From JAAXHF01 sp965242605 (GTDB lineage: Bacteria; Desulfobacterota; Binatia; Bin18): a stretch of DNA of 64,000 nt. Where the stretch lies: the NCBI GenBank assembly GCA_965242605.1, contig CBDESS010000004.1, positions 62,001-126,000 of the forward strand. The letters run 5' to 3'. A program made the translations under genes and the position numbers. Below, piece after piece: positions 37,761 to 47,067 of this stretch; the first letter of the stretch is position 1; each line of letters starts with the position of its first letter. The notes under the pieces are model-generated. The model made no database searches. It was given only the letters and a program-made list of their open reading frames with translations, and had not been told where the DNA came from.

Positions 37761-39806
37761 ATGCGGCCGTGCATCCATCTGAGCGGGTTCCTCATTGGCC
37801 TGTCGCTGCTAAGCCCAGTGCAGGCCCAAGAATTTTCCGATCCTCTGATGCACCGGCTGACCAATGCGTACCCCAACTATAACCCGTTTATTCCACCCCT
37901 GCCGCCCGACCGCTATTTTCCCGATGCGGTCGGCAAGCAGGTCGCCAACGCCATTGCTGACGCCTATCTCACCGGCTCGCACTCCGTTGAAGAGCATGTC
38001 CGCGCTCTGTCCCAGCATGACGCCGAACTGCTGAGAGGCGGCCAGCGCCCGACCGGCCTGACCGCCTATCTCAGGGCGCTGGCCGCGGCTGAGGACTCCC
38101 CTCACCAAGCCGCCCCAGAGGTCGCCGTCGCCGAACTTGACGCCCCTGCCGACGAGCTCCTGGCCGAGGCCGATACGCTACTCGCAGACGAAAGACGTGG
38201 CCGTTTGGGACGAATGTTCAACTGGGTGCTATCAACCTTTGATGTCGGCAGTCTGTTCCTCGGCGTTCCCCGCAGTCCCAGCCCCTATTCTGTCCAGGGC
38301 GTTATTTCGTCTCTCAGGCGGCGGGGCGACGCGCCCAGCCCACGCGAACGCAAAGCCCTGGTCCTGTACCGGCAGTTTCTGCGCCGCGCTCCCCACGGCC
38401 CCCGTGCGGCCGAGGTCCAAAAAAAGATCACCGCCCTGGAAACGCGCCGCCAAAAAGCCCTCTTAGACGAAGCACTTGACAAGGCTACGGCTGCCTTTGA
38501 GCAGGGCGACTACTGGGGCGCAAACTTCCACTACCAACTCGCGCTGATGGTCGATGACGAATCGGACCAGGCCCAGGCGGGTTTGCGCCAAGTCGAAGCC
38601 CGGCTCCAGGTCCTCGAACCCCTCGCCGAACAACAGCCAGAGGACCCCTACCAACGGGTTCGAGATGCCACATGGGACCATCGGGTCAAGTCCTTCAAAT
38701 ATGTCATGCCGGGCAGCTCTTTTGTCAAAGACAACTTCGCCGTGGCCGGTATCCAGGTGGCGACCGAGGGTCTGGTTGGAGCGGCAACATTCGGGGTGCT
38801 GTCAATGGTTCAGGTCGGTACCAAACTGTGGCGGGTGATGACCGGCAACCCAGTCTCGCGCCAGGATGTCATTCGTGAGGCGCAGACCTATGTGCATCAC
38901 ACACCGCCCGAACGACGGACGCCTCAGGTCTATGACCTGCTGGCCAGCTCCTACCAGCGCGAGGGCGAGCTGGAGCGGGCGATGCACTACTATCACCTCG
39001 CCGGACAGAAAGACAAAATCCCGAAACTCAAAGAGCAGGCCGCCGAGGCGCTCCTCGAGCAGGCGGACAGCACACCCCACCGGGCCGATAAACTGGCCGC
39101 CTTACAGACCCTGGCCGAACGCTATCCAGCCACCGAGGCGGCCAAAAAAGCGGCACCCCAGCTGCGCGAGCTGAGCCGTTGGGAAAATCAAGGGCTCCAA
39201 CTCAGCAAAGCCTTTCTCAAAGAGCACGACGATCTCATCGGTCCCCACGGCTTGGGGCTCAAGCCCCAACTAGTGGACGGCGACCGGGACAATGTTGAAC
39301 TCAGCGATGAGGGGCTCACCATCTTGACCGGTCGCAAGATTTCCCTGCACCTTGCGGCCGACAGCGGTCCACAGACCAAGGTCTACAGCGTGCCTAGCCT
39401 AGCCTGGGACCGATTTTGGCGGCGTCTTCGGGCCAGAGGGTTTGACTGGGCGGCGCGTCACGGCGACCGTCAGCTCGCCCGGTTAGCCTTGGGCGTGGCA
39501 GAGGCCGACATCGTACTCAAGAGTAGCCAGGAAAAGCACGCCGAGCGGGGCTGGCGCGCCCTGCCCCAACTGACCGGCAGTACCTCGGGCACGGACCTTG
39601 ATATTCGTGGCGTTGTGCCAAAAGAAGTGCTCGGCACCAACCTCGCCTTTGGCAAAGACCAGCGCAGCGCCTTTATCGGCATGGAGGTCCCCATGCCGTT
39701 TGTGCCGGTCGATTTCCTGCTGCTTGGCCGCAGCGGCATGCCGTCGCTCTATCCAAAGATTCGGATGCCGGACAGCGGGCTGAGCAACCCAGAGCTGTAT
39801 CAGTAG
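37761..39806 (+). CDS. Exported protein of unknown function with TPR-like region
   Basis: Protein of 681 residues. A signal peptide runs to about residue 22 (PVQA-QEF). A helical, coiled-coil-like section with TPR-like units spans about residues 185-265 (KALLDEALDKATAAFEQGDYWGANFHY). A hydrophobic, Gly-rich stretch follows near 330-365 (VAGIQVATEGLVGAATFG), perhaps a membrane-inserting element. Then another repeat unit (YDLLASSYQREGELERAMHYY), and a beta-rich C-terminal third ending in an unusual VPVDFLLLGRSG. The start ATG has GGAGGAGC upstream. It is probably in an operon with the lipoprotein. I do not recognise it. Confidence 0.65.
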   Translation: MRPCIHLSGFLIGLSLLSPVQAQEFSDPLMHRLTNAYPNYNPFIPPLPPDRYFPDAVGKQVANAIADAYLTGSHSVEEHVRALSQHDAELLRGGQRPTGLTAYLRALAAAEDSPHQAAPEVAVAELDAPADELLAEADTLLADERRGRLGRMFNWVLSTFDVGSLFLGVPRSPSPYSVQGVISSLRRRGDAPSPRERKALVLYRQFLRRAPHGPRAAEVQKKITALETRRQKALLDEALDKATAAFEQGDYWGANFHYQLALMVDDESDQAQAGLRQVEARLQVLEPLAEQQPEDPYQRVRDATWDHRVKSFKYVMPGSSFVKDNFAVAGIQVATEGLVGAATFGVLSMVQVGTKLWRVMTGNPVSRQDVIREAQTYVHHTPPERRTPQVYDLLASSYQREGELERAMHYYHLAGQKDKIPKLKEQAAEALLEQADSTPHRADKLAALQTLAERYPATEAAKKAAPQLRELSRWENQGLQLSKAFLKEHDDLIGPHGLGLKPQLVDGDRDNVELSDEGLTILTGRKISLHLAADSGPQTKVYSVPSLAWDRFWRRLRARGFDWAARHGDRQLARLALGVAEADIVLKSSQEKHAERGWRALPQLTGSTSGTDLDIRGVVPKEVLGTNLAFGKDQRSAFIGMEVPMPFVPVDFLLLGRSGMPSLYPKIRMPDSGLSNPELYQ

Positions 39807-39826
39807 CTCTCCTGCCCGGGCCAGCA

Positions 39827-40291
39827 TCAGGACTCATCGGGTTTGCGAAAACTGTCATGGCAGCCCTTGCAGCTACCAAAGACGGCCTTGAGCTTGGCCT
39901 TGGCCTCGTCCCCCCTGTCCTGGCTGGCGGCGTGGCCGAGTTCCTCGGCAGCGTCTCGCAAGCCGTGGGCGGATTGGACAAAGTCATCCCACCGCTGCCA
40001 TATTTCAGGCTTGGCGCGTGAGGAGTCCGAGGCGCTGCCGGGGGGAAACAGATGTGGAATCTGGCTGGCATGGAGGGCAATCGCCCCGGCGTAGAGCGCC
40101 GCGTCTGTGACCTGTCCGTCGTCCAGCCTGGCTTTGAGCTGCTTGGCGTTGGCCCCCACATTTTCCATCAGATACATGCGCACCGCCACGGCATCGTCCG
40201 GGTTTTTGAGACTGTGGGCAGGCTCACCGTGAGCACCGAGGCGCTGGGCGGCCACGGCCAGCACAGCTGCTATCAAAATTATCCGCTTCAT
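39827..40291 (-). CDS. Cytochrome c' (class II c-type cytochrome)
   Basis: Periplasmic four-helix haem protein of 154 residues with a signal peptide (MKRIILIAAVLAVAAQ). The single haem site CKGCH lies near the C terminus at about residues 141-145, which is the hallmark of class II cytochromes (PF01322). They can bind NO or pass electrons. The start codon overlaps the stop of the dihaem cytochrome gene by four bases (ATGA), so the two are co-translated. Confidence 0.88.
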   Translation of the reverse strand: MKRIILIAAVLAVAAQRLGAHGEPAHSLKNPDDAVAVRMYLMENVGANAKQLKARLDDGQVTDAALYAGAIALHASQIPHLFPPGSASDSSRAKPEIWQRWDDFVQSAHGLRDAAEELGHAASQDRGDEAKAKLKAVFGSCKGCHDSFRKPDES

Positions 40292-41247
40292 CCATCTGTC
40301 TCCTTTCCCTGTCTCTCGCCTCCAATAGCCTGTTCGACTGCCGGAATGCTTTTGAAATAGCTCGCCACAGCCCGGGCATCCGCGTCGTTCATGTCCTTGT
40401 AGCCCCCTTCGGGGATGCCTTCAATCACGAGCGCCATCAAGCCCTGGACCGTATCAAAGTTGGGCAAAAAGCCGCTGCGCAGCAGGGTCACGATTTCGTC
40501 CTCGCTCCAGTCGCCAATCCCAGTCTTGACATCCGGGGTGATGTTGGGCGAAATCTCGCCGTCAATCCCGTCTGGATTGCCGGCCATATGGCGTGCGGGG
40601 TCAAGCGTGCCGGTCCACCGCCGCGGGCTGTGGCACTCCTGACAGTGGGCGACATGCTGGCTGATGTACGCCCCACGCTCGACTCCGCTCTGGGGTGAGC
40701 TGGCCGGGGTCTGCGCCGGCTCGAAAAACAGCCAGCGCCACACCCGCATCGCCAGCCCGGCAAACGGGACCGGGAGCTCATGGGGCTGATTCACCCGTGC
40801 CACAGGCGGCAGGCTGCGCAGATAGGCGACGAGGGCTTCGACATCCGCGTCGCTCATACCGCTCAGAGCCGGGTATGGCATGACCGGGCTTATGACCGAG
40901 CCATCGGGCCGGACGCCTTGGCGAATAGCGTCAATAATCTGTCGGTCGGTCCAGGTGCCGATCCCGTGGTCGGCGTCGGGCGTGATATTTGTTCCATAAA
41001 AGGTACCGTAGAGGGTGGTGAGCGGCCGGCCGCCGGCGTTGACCGCCCCGCCCTCGGCCGTATGACAGCCACACCCGCCTGCCAGGGCGAAGACGTAGCG
41101 CCCACGGAGAAGCAGGTCGTCAGGGGGCTGGGCGTAGCCGAGCGTGGCGAGCTGGGCACCACTCAGTGGCCAAGCGAGCAACCCGACGAACACCACGGGC
41201 CAGAATTGCGGCCCGCGTCTTGCCTTGCGCATCTCCGCTGTCCCCAT
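40288..41247 (-). CDS. Dihaem c-type cytochrome with a non-standard first haem motif
   Basis: Protein of 319 residues with an N-terminal signal or anchor helix (PQFWPVVFVGLLAWPLSG) and two cytochrome c domains. The second haem site is CQECH, near residue 205. The first is GGCGCHTAEGG, where only one residue separates the Cys pair, so the motif is CxCH rather than CxxCH. Each domain ends with the usual NITPD and YLRSLPP or YFKSIPA motif. This layout is like cytochrome subunits that accept electrons from membrane dehydrogenases. It is the first gene of an operon with cytochrome c'. The start may be the ATG at 41232 instead. Confidence 0.83.
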   Translation of the reverse strand: MGTAEMRKARRGPQFWPVVFVGLLAWPLSGAQLATLGYAQPPDDLLLRGRYVFALAGGCGCHTAEGGAVNAGGRPLTTLYGTFYGTNITPDADHGIGTWTDRQIIDAIRQGVRPDGSVISPVMPYPALSGMSDADVEALVAYLRSLPPVARVNQPHELPVPFAGLAMRVWRWLFFEPAQTPASSPQSGVERGAYISQHVAHCQECHSPRRWTGTLDPARHMAGNPDGIDGEISPNITPDVKTGIGDWSEDEIVTLLRSGFLPNFDTVQGLMALVIEGIPEGGYKDMNDADARAVASYFKSIPAVEQAIGGERQGKETDG

Positions 41248-41346
41248 CTGCCTGTGCTTGTACGGAGAAACCGCCCTGGGCGCAAGCCAGCCAAGTCAAT
41301 AGACTGGGCTTGGGCTGCTGTTCCCGGCCTGCTAGTCTGCGGAGAC

Positions 41347-41805
41347 ATGCGAACTGTTGGACTGACGGCGAGCGTCGCCGGCTTCCTGGGTATCGGCGCG
41401 GCCGCCCTGGCGTACCTGTTCAGCGTCTTAGGCGAGGCCAACCTTGACCTGGGCCGGACCTATCAGCTCTACGCCGATTTCACCAACGCCAGCGGTCTTG
41501 AACCCGGCGCGGTGGTTGAGGTGGCCGGTGTGACAGTCGGCCGGGTCAACGCCGTCTGGCGTGTTGACGACCGCGCCCGAGTCAGCCTCTCGGTCCGCAA
41601 GGATATCCAGCTTCGGGATGATACCATCGCCTCAATAAAAACCCGCGGTCTGCTCGGCGGCCTCTACCTGACCCTGTCCTTGGGCGGCTCTGAGCGGATT
41701 CTGGGACCCGGTGACAAAATCCGCGAGACCGAATCCCCACTGGATATTCCAGGCTTGATGTCGGCCTATGTCGCCTCCCAGCGTGCGGCATCCGGCGAAC
41801 ACTAA
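41347..41805 (+). CDS. MlaD-type MCE-domain lipid transport protein
   Basis: Inner-membrane-anchored protein of 152 residues. The single N-terminal helix (about 5-28) is followed by an MCE domain. That domain has VEVAGVTVGRVNAV near 57-70 and IKTRGLLGGLYLTLSLGG near 98-115. It is the size of MlaD, the hexameric ring subunit of the phospholipid ABC exporter. The MlaE and MlaF genes are not adjacent, so it is an orphan here. The start ATG at 41347 follows GCGGAG closely. Confidence 0.88.
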   Translation: MRTVGLTASVAGFLGIGAAALAYLFSVLGEANLDLGRTYQLYADFTNASGLEPGAVVEVAGVTVGRVNAVWRVDDRARVSLSVRKDIQLRDDTIASIKTRGLLGGLYLTLSLGGSERILGPGDKIRETESPLDIPGLMSAYVASQRAASGEH

Positions 41806-41814
41806 GCCCCCTGT

Positions 41815-41961
41815 CTATTCCCGGTCGTCCTTGCGCCTTTGCCGGCGGTAAGCGGCCGGCTTCATCCGCACAGCCCCACACCGCGGACAGCGCCACTTCT
41901 CCTGCTTATGCGGCCGATGGGCCTGAACCTGCATCTTGGTACGGCAACGCGGGCAGTGCAT
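41815..41961 (-). CDS. Zinc-ribbon microprotein, 48 residues
   Basis: Very small gene with two CPRC knuckles, at residues 3-6 and 28-31. The spacing of the knuckles fits a treble-clef or ribbon zinc site. The C-terminal tail is rich in Arg and Lys (RRQRRKDDRE), so RNA or DNA contact is possible. ATG at 41961, TAG at 41815-41817. The upstream region has no strong ribosome site, which is why confidence is moderate. It sits alone between mlaD (convergent) and the CoA-transferase pair (divergent). Confidence 0.6.
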   Translation of the reverse strand: MHCPRCRTKMQVQAHRPHKQEKWRCPRCGAVRMKPAAYRRQRRKDDRE

Positions 41962-42098
41962 GGCTAATCCTGTCTGGTCTGTGTTACGTCATAGCGGGGG
42001 GTCATGCCAGAGCCGGCCCGCCGGCAGCGGGGGATTTTCAGCCACCGGACGGCCAGCTATACATGTCGTAGACAAGTCTAGTGAGCAGGAGGGCAGCC

Positions 42099-43340
42099 AT
42101 GTTAGACCACTACCGCGTCCTTGACCTGAGCAACGAGCGCGGCCTGTTGTGCGGTCAGATTCTGGGTGATCTGGGTGCCGATGTCATCAAAATCGAGCCG
42201 CCAGGTGGATCGTCGGCCCGCCGGCTGGCACCCTTCTTTCAGAACGAAACGGACGCCGAGGGATCGCTGGTGTGGTGGGCGTATAACCGCAATAAGCGGG
42301 CTATTACTCTCGACATCACCCATCCCGACGGCAAGCTGCTGCTGCGCCGTTTGGTCAAAACCGCCCATTTTCTGATCGAGTCGGAGACGCCCGGCAGCTT
42401 GGCCGAGCTGGGCTTGGGCTATGAGGACCTAGCCCCCGACAACGCCGGCCTGATTTATGTCTCCATTACCCCCTTCGGCCAGGACGGCCCCAAGGCCAGC
42501 TACGCCGACAGCGATCTGGTCATCCTGGCGTCCGGTGGTCCCCTGGTCCTGACCGGTGACGATGACCGTCCACCGGTGCGGGTCAGCGTGCCACAGGGGT
42601 ATCTGCACGCCAGCGCCGGGGCGGTGGTGGCCGCGCTGATCGCCTCGCACGAACGCCACCGCTCGGGCACGGGTCAGCATATCGACATCTCGGCCCAGCA
42701 GGCGGTGGCCCAGGCTACCCAGTCCAGCATTCTGGCCGGCCCGCTCAACGACGCCGAGATAAGCCGCATGTCCGGCGGCACAAAAATCGGCGATCTGCCG
42801 ATTCGTCTGGTGTGGCCGGCCAAAGACGGCCATGTGGCTATCACCTATTTGTTCGGCTCGGCCTTTGCCCATTTCACCAAACGCCTGATGGACTGGATAT
42901 ACGAAGAGGGGCTGTGTGACGAGGCCACCCAGCAGACCGACTGGGTGGCCTACGGCGGTTATATGTTCAGCGGTCCAGAGGCCATTGAAGACTATAAGCG
43001 CCTGACCCAAATCGTCGAGGACTTCACCACAACCAAGACAAAGGCCGAACTGCTGCATGGCGCGCTCGAACGCGGCCTGCTCATCGCTCCGGTCACTACC
43101 CTGGACGAGGTGGTCAACAGTGAGCAGCTCGCCTCGCGTGACTATTGGACCTCGGTTGACCACGGCCAGCTTGGCCAAGCGATCCGCTATCCCGGTCCGT
43201 TTGCCAAGTTCAGCGCCGCTCCGATCACCTATCGGCGGCGTCCACCACGGCTTGGGGAACATAACCGCGAGGTGTATAGTGGGGAGATGGGCCTCAGCCC
43301 GGCCCGACTCGACCAACTCCAGACCAAGGGGGTCATCTAA
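42099..43340 (+). CDS. CoA-transferase, family III (CaiB/BaiF)
   Basis: Transfers CoA between a carboxylic acid and its thioester donor. It has 413 residues. The N-terminal motif LRVLD-like (YRVLDLSNERGLLCGQILGDLGADVIKIEPP) and GTGQHIDIS are conserved. In this family the catalytic Asp lies about 165-170 residues in; I see GDDDRPPV here, but the exact Asp cannot be assigned by eye. The start ATG at 42099 has GGAGGG. It overlaps the next CoA-transferase gene by one base, so the two are an operon and may form a heteromer or act in sequence. Confidence 0.88.
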   Translation: MLDHYRVLDLSNERGLLCGQILGDLGADVIKIEPPGGSSARRLAPFFQNETDAEGSLVWWAYNRNKRAITLDITHPDGKLLLRRLVKTAHFLIESETPGSLAELGLGYEDLAPDNAGLIYVSITPFGQDGPKASYADSDLVILASGGPLVLTGDDDRPPVRVSVPQGYLHASAGAVVAALIASHERHRSGTGQHIDISAQQAVAQATQSSILAGPLNDAEISRMSGGTKIGDLPIRLVWPAKDGHVAITYLFGSAFAHFTKRLMDWIYEEGLCDEATQQTDWVAYGGYMFSGPEAIEDYKRLTQIVEDFTTTKTKAELLHGALERGLLIAPVTTLDEVVNSEQLASRDYWTSVDHGQLGQAIRYPGPFAKFSAAPITYRRRPPRLGEHNREVYSGEMGLSPARLDQLQTKGVI

Positions 43341-44557
43341 TGGAAAACGAACAACCGCTAGCCGATGTCAAGGTACTCGATTTCATGTGGGCGATGGCCG
43401 GTCCGGGTTCAACCCGGATTTTGGCCGATTACGGCGCGACAATCGTGCGGATTGAGTCCACCACCCGCTTTGATGCGGTGCGGATGGTCGGTCCCTTCCA
43501 CAACGGCCAACCCGGGCCGGAAAGTTCAGGGCTGTTCTACAACATGAATGCCGGCAAGCTGCCGGTCACCCTGAATCTGTCCAAAGCCCCGGCCAAAGAG
43601 GTGATTGCAGACCTTGTGCGCTGGGCCGATGTGGTGACCGAGTCGTTCTCACCCCGGGCCATGAAAGCCTGGGGGCTCGATTATGGAGCCCTACGCACGA
43701 TCAAGCCGGATATCATCATGCTCAGCACCTGTCTGATGGGACAGACCGGCCCGCTGGCCAAGTTTGCCGGTTTTGGCAATTTGGCGGCCGCCATTTCTGG
43801 TTTTTTTGACCCCACCGGTTGGCCCGACCGACCGCCGGCCGGGCCGTTCGGTGCGTATACCGACTATATCGCCCCGTGGTACAACGCCGCGGCTGTTCTG
43901 ACCGCGCTGGAGCACAAGCACCGCACCGGCCAGGGCCAGCATATCGACCTGTCGCAGGCCGAGGCCTCGCTCCATTTCCTGGCCCCGGCCCTGCTTGACT
44001 ATACCGCCAACGGCACCGTCCAGAGCCGGACCGGCAACCGGGACCGCAACCATGCCCCCCACGGCGTCTATCCCGCGGCCGGCAACGACGCCTGGGTCGC
44101 GATCGCGGCCCAGACCGAGGCCCAGTGGCAAGCCCTGTGCGGGGTCATTGAGCGGCCGGAGTGGGCCGGCGATGAGCGGTTTGCCACCGCTGAGGGCCGG
44201 CGCACCCACCAGGACGAAATCGACGCCGCCATCTCGACCTGGACCGGCCGTCAAGACATGTTTGGGGCCGAGGCCAAGCTCCAGCAGGCCAAGGTTCCGG
44301 CCAGCGCGGTCCGAACCATGCATCAGTTGTACCAGGAGCCCCAGCTGTTCCACCGTGAACACTTTGTTGACCTGGAGCACCCCCAACACGGCACGACAAC
44401 GGTTGAAGGCTCACGCTTCAAGCTGTCCCGCACTCCGGCCAAGGTCGGTGGCTCGGCGGCCACCCTAGGGCGTGACAATCAGTATGTGCTGGAAAAAATT
44501 CTGGGCTATAGCGAGGAAAAGATCACCCAACTGGTAAGCGCCGAGGTGTTGGAGTAG
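43340..44557 (+). CDS. CoA-transferase, family III (CaiB/BaiF)
   Basis: Second CaiB/BaiF-type enzyme, 405 residues. VKVLDFMWAMAGPGSTRILADYGA is the conserved start, GQGQHIDLSQ is the dimer motif, and NRDRNHAPHGVYP is near the active-site region. The stop codon of the upstream gene and this ATG overlap (TAATG). The two proteins differ enough that a tandem duplication would be old. They probably activate a branched or aromatic acid for degradation. An ABC-type ATPase gene follows after two bases. Confidence 0.88.
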   Translation: MENEQPLADVKVLDFMWAMAGPGSTRILADYGATIVRIESTTRFDAVRMVGPFHNGQPGPESSGLFYNMNAGKLPVTLNLSKAPAKEVIADLVRWADVVTESFSPRAMKAWGLDYGALRTIKPDIIMLSTCLMGQTGPLAKFAGFGNLAAAISGFFDPTGWPDRPPAGPFGAYTDYIAPWYNAAAVLTALEHKHRTGQGQHIDLSQAEASLHFLAPALLDYTANGTVQSRTGNRDRNHAPHGVYPAAGNDAWVAIAAQTEAQWQALCGVIERPEWAGDERFATAEGRRTHQDEIDAAISTWTGRQDMFGAEAKLQQAKVPASAVRTMHQLYQEPQLFHREHFVDLEHPQHGTTTVEGSRFKLSRTPAKVGGSAATLGRDNQYVLEKILGYSEEKITQLVSAEVLE

Positions 44558-44559
44558 GC

Positions 44560-45381
44560 GTGCAGCCGGGCCGCACGACACCCATGCCAGCCCTGCCCAC
44601 CATCATTGAGATTGCCAACGCGACGGTCTACCGCCAGCTCAACCGGGTTTTTGACGGGCTGTCGCTGCGCATTGCCGAAGGCTGCCATACCGCCATCCTG
44701 GGTCCCAACGGAGCCGGCAAATCGACCCTGCTGAAACTCTTGTCGTGCGAGCTGTATCCGGTCCGGCAGGCAGGCAGCACAATCCGCCTCTATGGCAAGG
44801 AACGCTGGGACGTATGGACGCTGCGCCGCCGCTTTGGTCTGGTCTCGCACGACCTCCAGCGGGAGTATCTGGGCGGGGTGCCGGGGCTGAGCGTGATCTT
44901 GTCGGGCTATTATTCCAGCAATAATATCTGGGACCATCAGGATTTCAGCCCGGCCGACATTGAGCGGGCCTATGAGTTGATGGACCAGCTCGATATCACC
45001 GCCCTCAAAGACCGGCCTTTCTCCAGCCTGTCAACCGGCGAACAACGCCGCTTTCTGCTCGGCCGAGCACTCGTCCACGACCCCGCTACGCTGGTCCTTG
45101 ACGAGCCGACCAGCGGTCTCGACCTCAAGACCTGCTTCCAGTATCTCGCCACCATGCGCCGGCTGATGCACACCGGCAAGACGCTTGTGCTGGTCACCCA
45201 CCATATCCACGAAATCCCGCCAGAAATATCGCGCGTGGTGTTGTTGAAACACGGCCGGGTGGTGGCCGACGGAGACAAGGCCGAGTTGTTCACCGACGCC
45301 ACGCTGAGCCGCCTGTTTGACACCCCGGTCCACCTGGTCCAGGCCAAGGGCTACTATCAGGCACTTCCAGGCTCGGCCTGA
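44560..45381 (+). CDS. ABC transporter ATP-binding protein
   Basis: ATPase of 273 residues. The Walker A is GPNGAGKST, the signature LSTGEQRR and Walker B VLDEPTSGLD, with H-loop THH. The motif order and the small-unit length match ModF/YhbG-like or single-domain importers. A GTG at 44560 or the ATG at 44584 could be the start. No permease is next to it, so it may be an orphan ATPase. It lies between the CoA-transferase pair and phosphoglucomutase, with 18 bases to the latter. Confidence 0.85.
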   Translation: MQPGRTTPMPALPTIIEIANATVYRQLNRVFDGLSLRIAEGCHTAILGPNGAGKSTLLKLLSCELYPVRQAGSTIRLYGKERWDVWTLRRRFGLVSHDLQREYLGGVPGLSVILSGYYSSNNIWDHQDFSPADIERAYELMDQLDITALKDRPFSSLSTGEQRRFLLGRALVHDPATLVLDEPTSGLDLKTCFQYLATMRRLMHTGKTLVLVTHHIHEIPPEISRVVLLKHGRVVADGDKAELFTDATLSRLFDTPVHLVQAKGYYQALPGSA

Positions 45382-45399
45382 CAGACACCCGTCCCAACC

Positions 45400-47049
45400 A
45401 TGACGCCGCCTGTCCGCCACGTCCCAACCCGACCCTTTTCCGACCAACGGCCCGGTACCTCGGGCCTGCGCAAAAAAACGCGGGTGTTTACCCAAGCTCA
45501 CTATGTGGAAAACTTCGTCCAGGCGGTCTTCAACACCCTCCAGGACGACGCCCCACTTGACCTCAGCGATGAGAGTCTAGCCGTTGGTGGCGACGGACGC
45601 TACTACAACCGCCAAGCCATCCAGCGGATTATCCGCATGGCAGTCGCCCACGGCTTCAGGCGCGTGTTGGTCGGCCGGGACGGCCTGCTGTCCACCCCGG
45701 CCATGTCCGCGGTCATCCGCCGCCACCATCTCTTGGGCGGGCTGATTCTGAGTGCCAGCCACAACCCGGGCGGCCCCCAGGCCGACTTTGGTATCAAGTA
45801 TAATATGCGCAACGGCGGCCCCGCCCCCGAGCGCGTCACCCAGCGGATCTACGCCCACAGCCTGCGGCTGTCTTCGTACCGGACCGTCGAGTGGCCGGAC
45901 ATTGACCTGGAGCGGGAAGGTCCAAACCACATCGGTCCAACCGAGGTCCGGGTTATTGACCCGCTCGCCGACTATACCGCCCTCATGCAGGCCGTGTTTG
46001 ACTTCGAGGCCCTACGAGCACTCTTCCAGACCGGTTTTCGGCTGCGGTTTGATGCCATGCACGGGGCGGCCGGGCCATACGCCCGGCATATTTTTGAGGA
46101 CTGCCTTGGAGCACCCCAGGCCAGCCTGCTCCGCGCCACCCCGCTTGAAGACTTTGGCGGCATCCACCCCGACCCCAATCTGGTCCACGCCGCGGGGCTG
46201 GTATCCGAGCTGTCAGCGCCCGACGGGCCGGACTTTGGCGCGGCCTGCGACGGCGACGGTGACCGCAACCTCATCCTGGGCCGGGGCTGTTTTGTCAGCC
46301 CCGGCGATTCGGTGGCGATTCTTGCCGAACACGCAGCCGACTGCATCCCCGCCTACCGGGCCGGGCTGATCGGTGTGGCCCGCTCCATGCCGACGAGCAC
46401 CGCGCTCGACCGTGTCGCCCGGGCGCTCGGCATTGCGTGCTACGAAACTCCGACCGGCTGGAAATTTTTTGGTACCCTGATGGACGCCGGGCTGTGCAGC
46501 CTGTGCGGCGAAGAGAGCTTTGGCACCGGCTCAGACCACATCCGGGAAAAAGACGGGCTGTGGGCGGTGCTGTGCTGGCTGTCGGTCCTGGCGCAGACAG
46601 GAAAATCGGTCGGCCAGATTGTCCACGACCACTGGCACCGCTTTGGCCGCAGTTACTACCAGCGCCACGACTTTGAAGGCCTCAACGCCGAGGCCGCGGC
46701 CGACGCACTGGCGGCACTCCGCCATACCCTGCCCAGCCTAGTCGGCCGCCGGCTGGCCGGCAGCCCTGTCCGCCTAGCCGACGACTTCAGCTACACCGAC
46801 CCGGTTGACCACAGCGTAAGCCGCCACCAGGGCGTGCGCATCGGCTTGGCCGACGGCTCGCGTCTGGTGTGTCGCCTATCCGGGACCGGGACGGACACGG
46901 CCACGCTACGGGTCTACGCCGAGCGGTACACTGCCCAGCCCACAGGCGAGCCCCCCGAGACCGTACTGCGGCCGCTGGTGCAGGCCGCAGTCGCCCTGCT
47001 CGGGCTGCCCCGGCGCTGCGGGGTCAATACCGCCAGCGTGATTACCTGA
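45400..47049 (+). CDS. pgm: Alpha-D-glucose phosphate-specific phosphoglucomutase
   Basis: Interconverts glucose-1-phosphate and glucose-6-phosphate. It has 549 residues, like the PgmA type. The catalytic phosphoserine is in LSASHNPGG, at about Ser120. The magnesium loop is DGDGDRN, and the sugar-binding loop is GEESFGTGSDH. The phosphate-binding domain near the end has RLSGTGTDTATLRVYAE. The start ATG at 45400 follows no strong ribosome site, but it lies close behind the ABC gene and may be translated by re-initiation. Confidence 0.93.
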   Translation: MTPPVRHVPTRPFSDQRPGTSGLRKKTRVFTQAHYVENFVQAVFNTLQDDAPLDLSDESLAVGGDGRYYNRQAIQRIIRMAVAHGFRRVLVGRDGLLSTPAMSAVIRRHHLLGGLILSASHNPGGPQADFGIKYNMRNGGPAPERVTQRIYAHSLRLSSYRTVEWPDIDLEREGPNHIGPTEVRVIDPLADYTALMQAVFDFEALRALFQTGFRLRFDAMHGAAGPYARHIFEDCLGAPQASLLRATPLEDFGGIHPDPNLVHAAGLVSELSAPDGPDFGAACDGDGDRNLILGRGCFVSPGDSVAILAEHAADCIPAYRAGLIGVARSMPTSTALDRVARALGIACYETPTGWKFFGTLMDAGLCSLCGEESFGTGSDHIREKDGLWAVLCWLSVLAQTGKSVGQIVHDHWHRFGRSYYQRHDFEGLNAEAAADALAALRHTLPSLVGRRLAGSPVRLADDFSYTDPVDHSVSRHQGVRIGLADGSRLVCRLSGTGTDTATLRVYAERYTAQPTGEPPETVLRPLVQAAVALLGLPRRCGVNTASVIT

Positions 47050-47067
47050 GCGGCAAAGGTCTGAGCC

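Noticed and set aside
42429..43316. Long antisense open frame opposite the first CoA-transferase
   Set aside because: GC-rich third positions create open frames on the opposite strand; no motif, start site or family resemblance.
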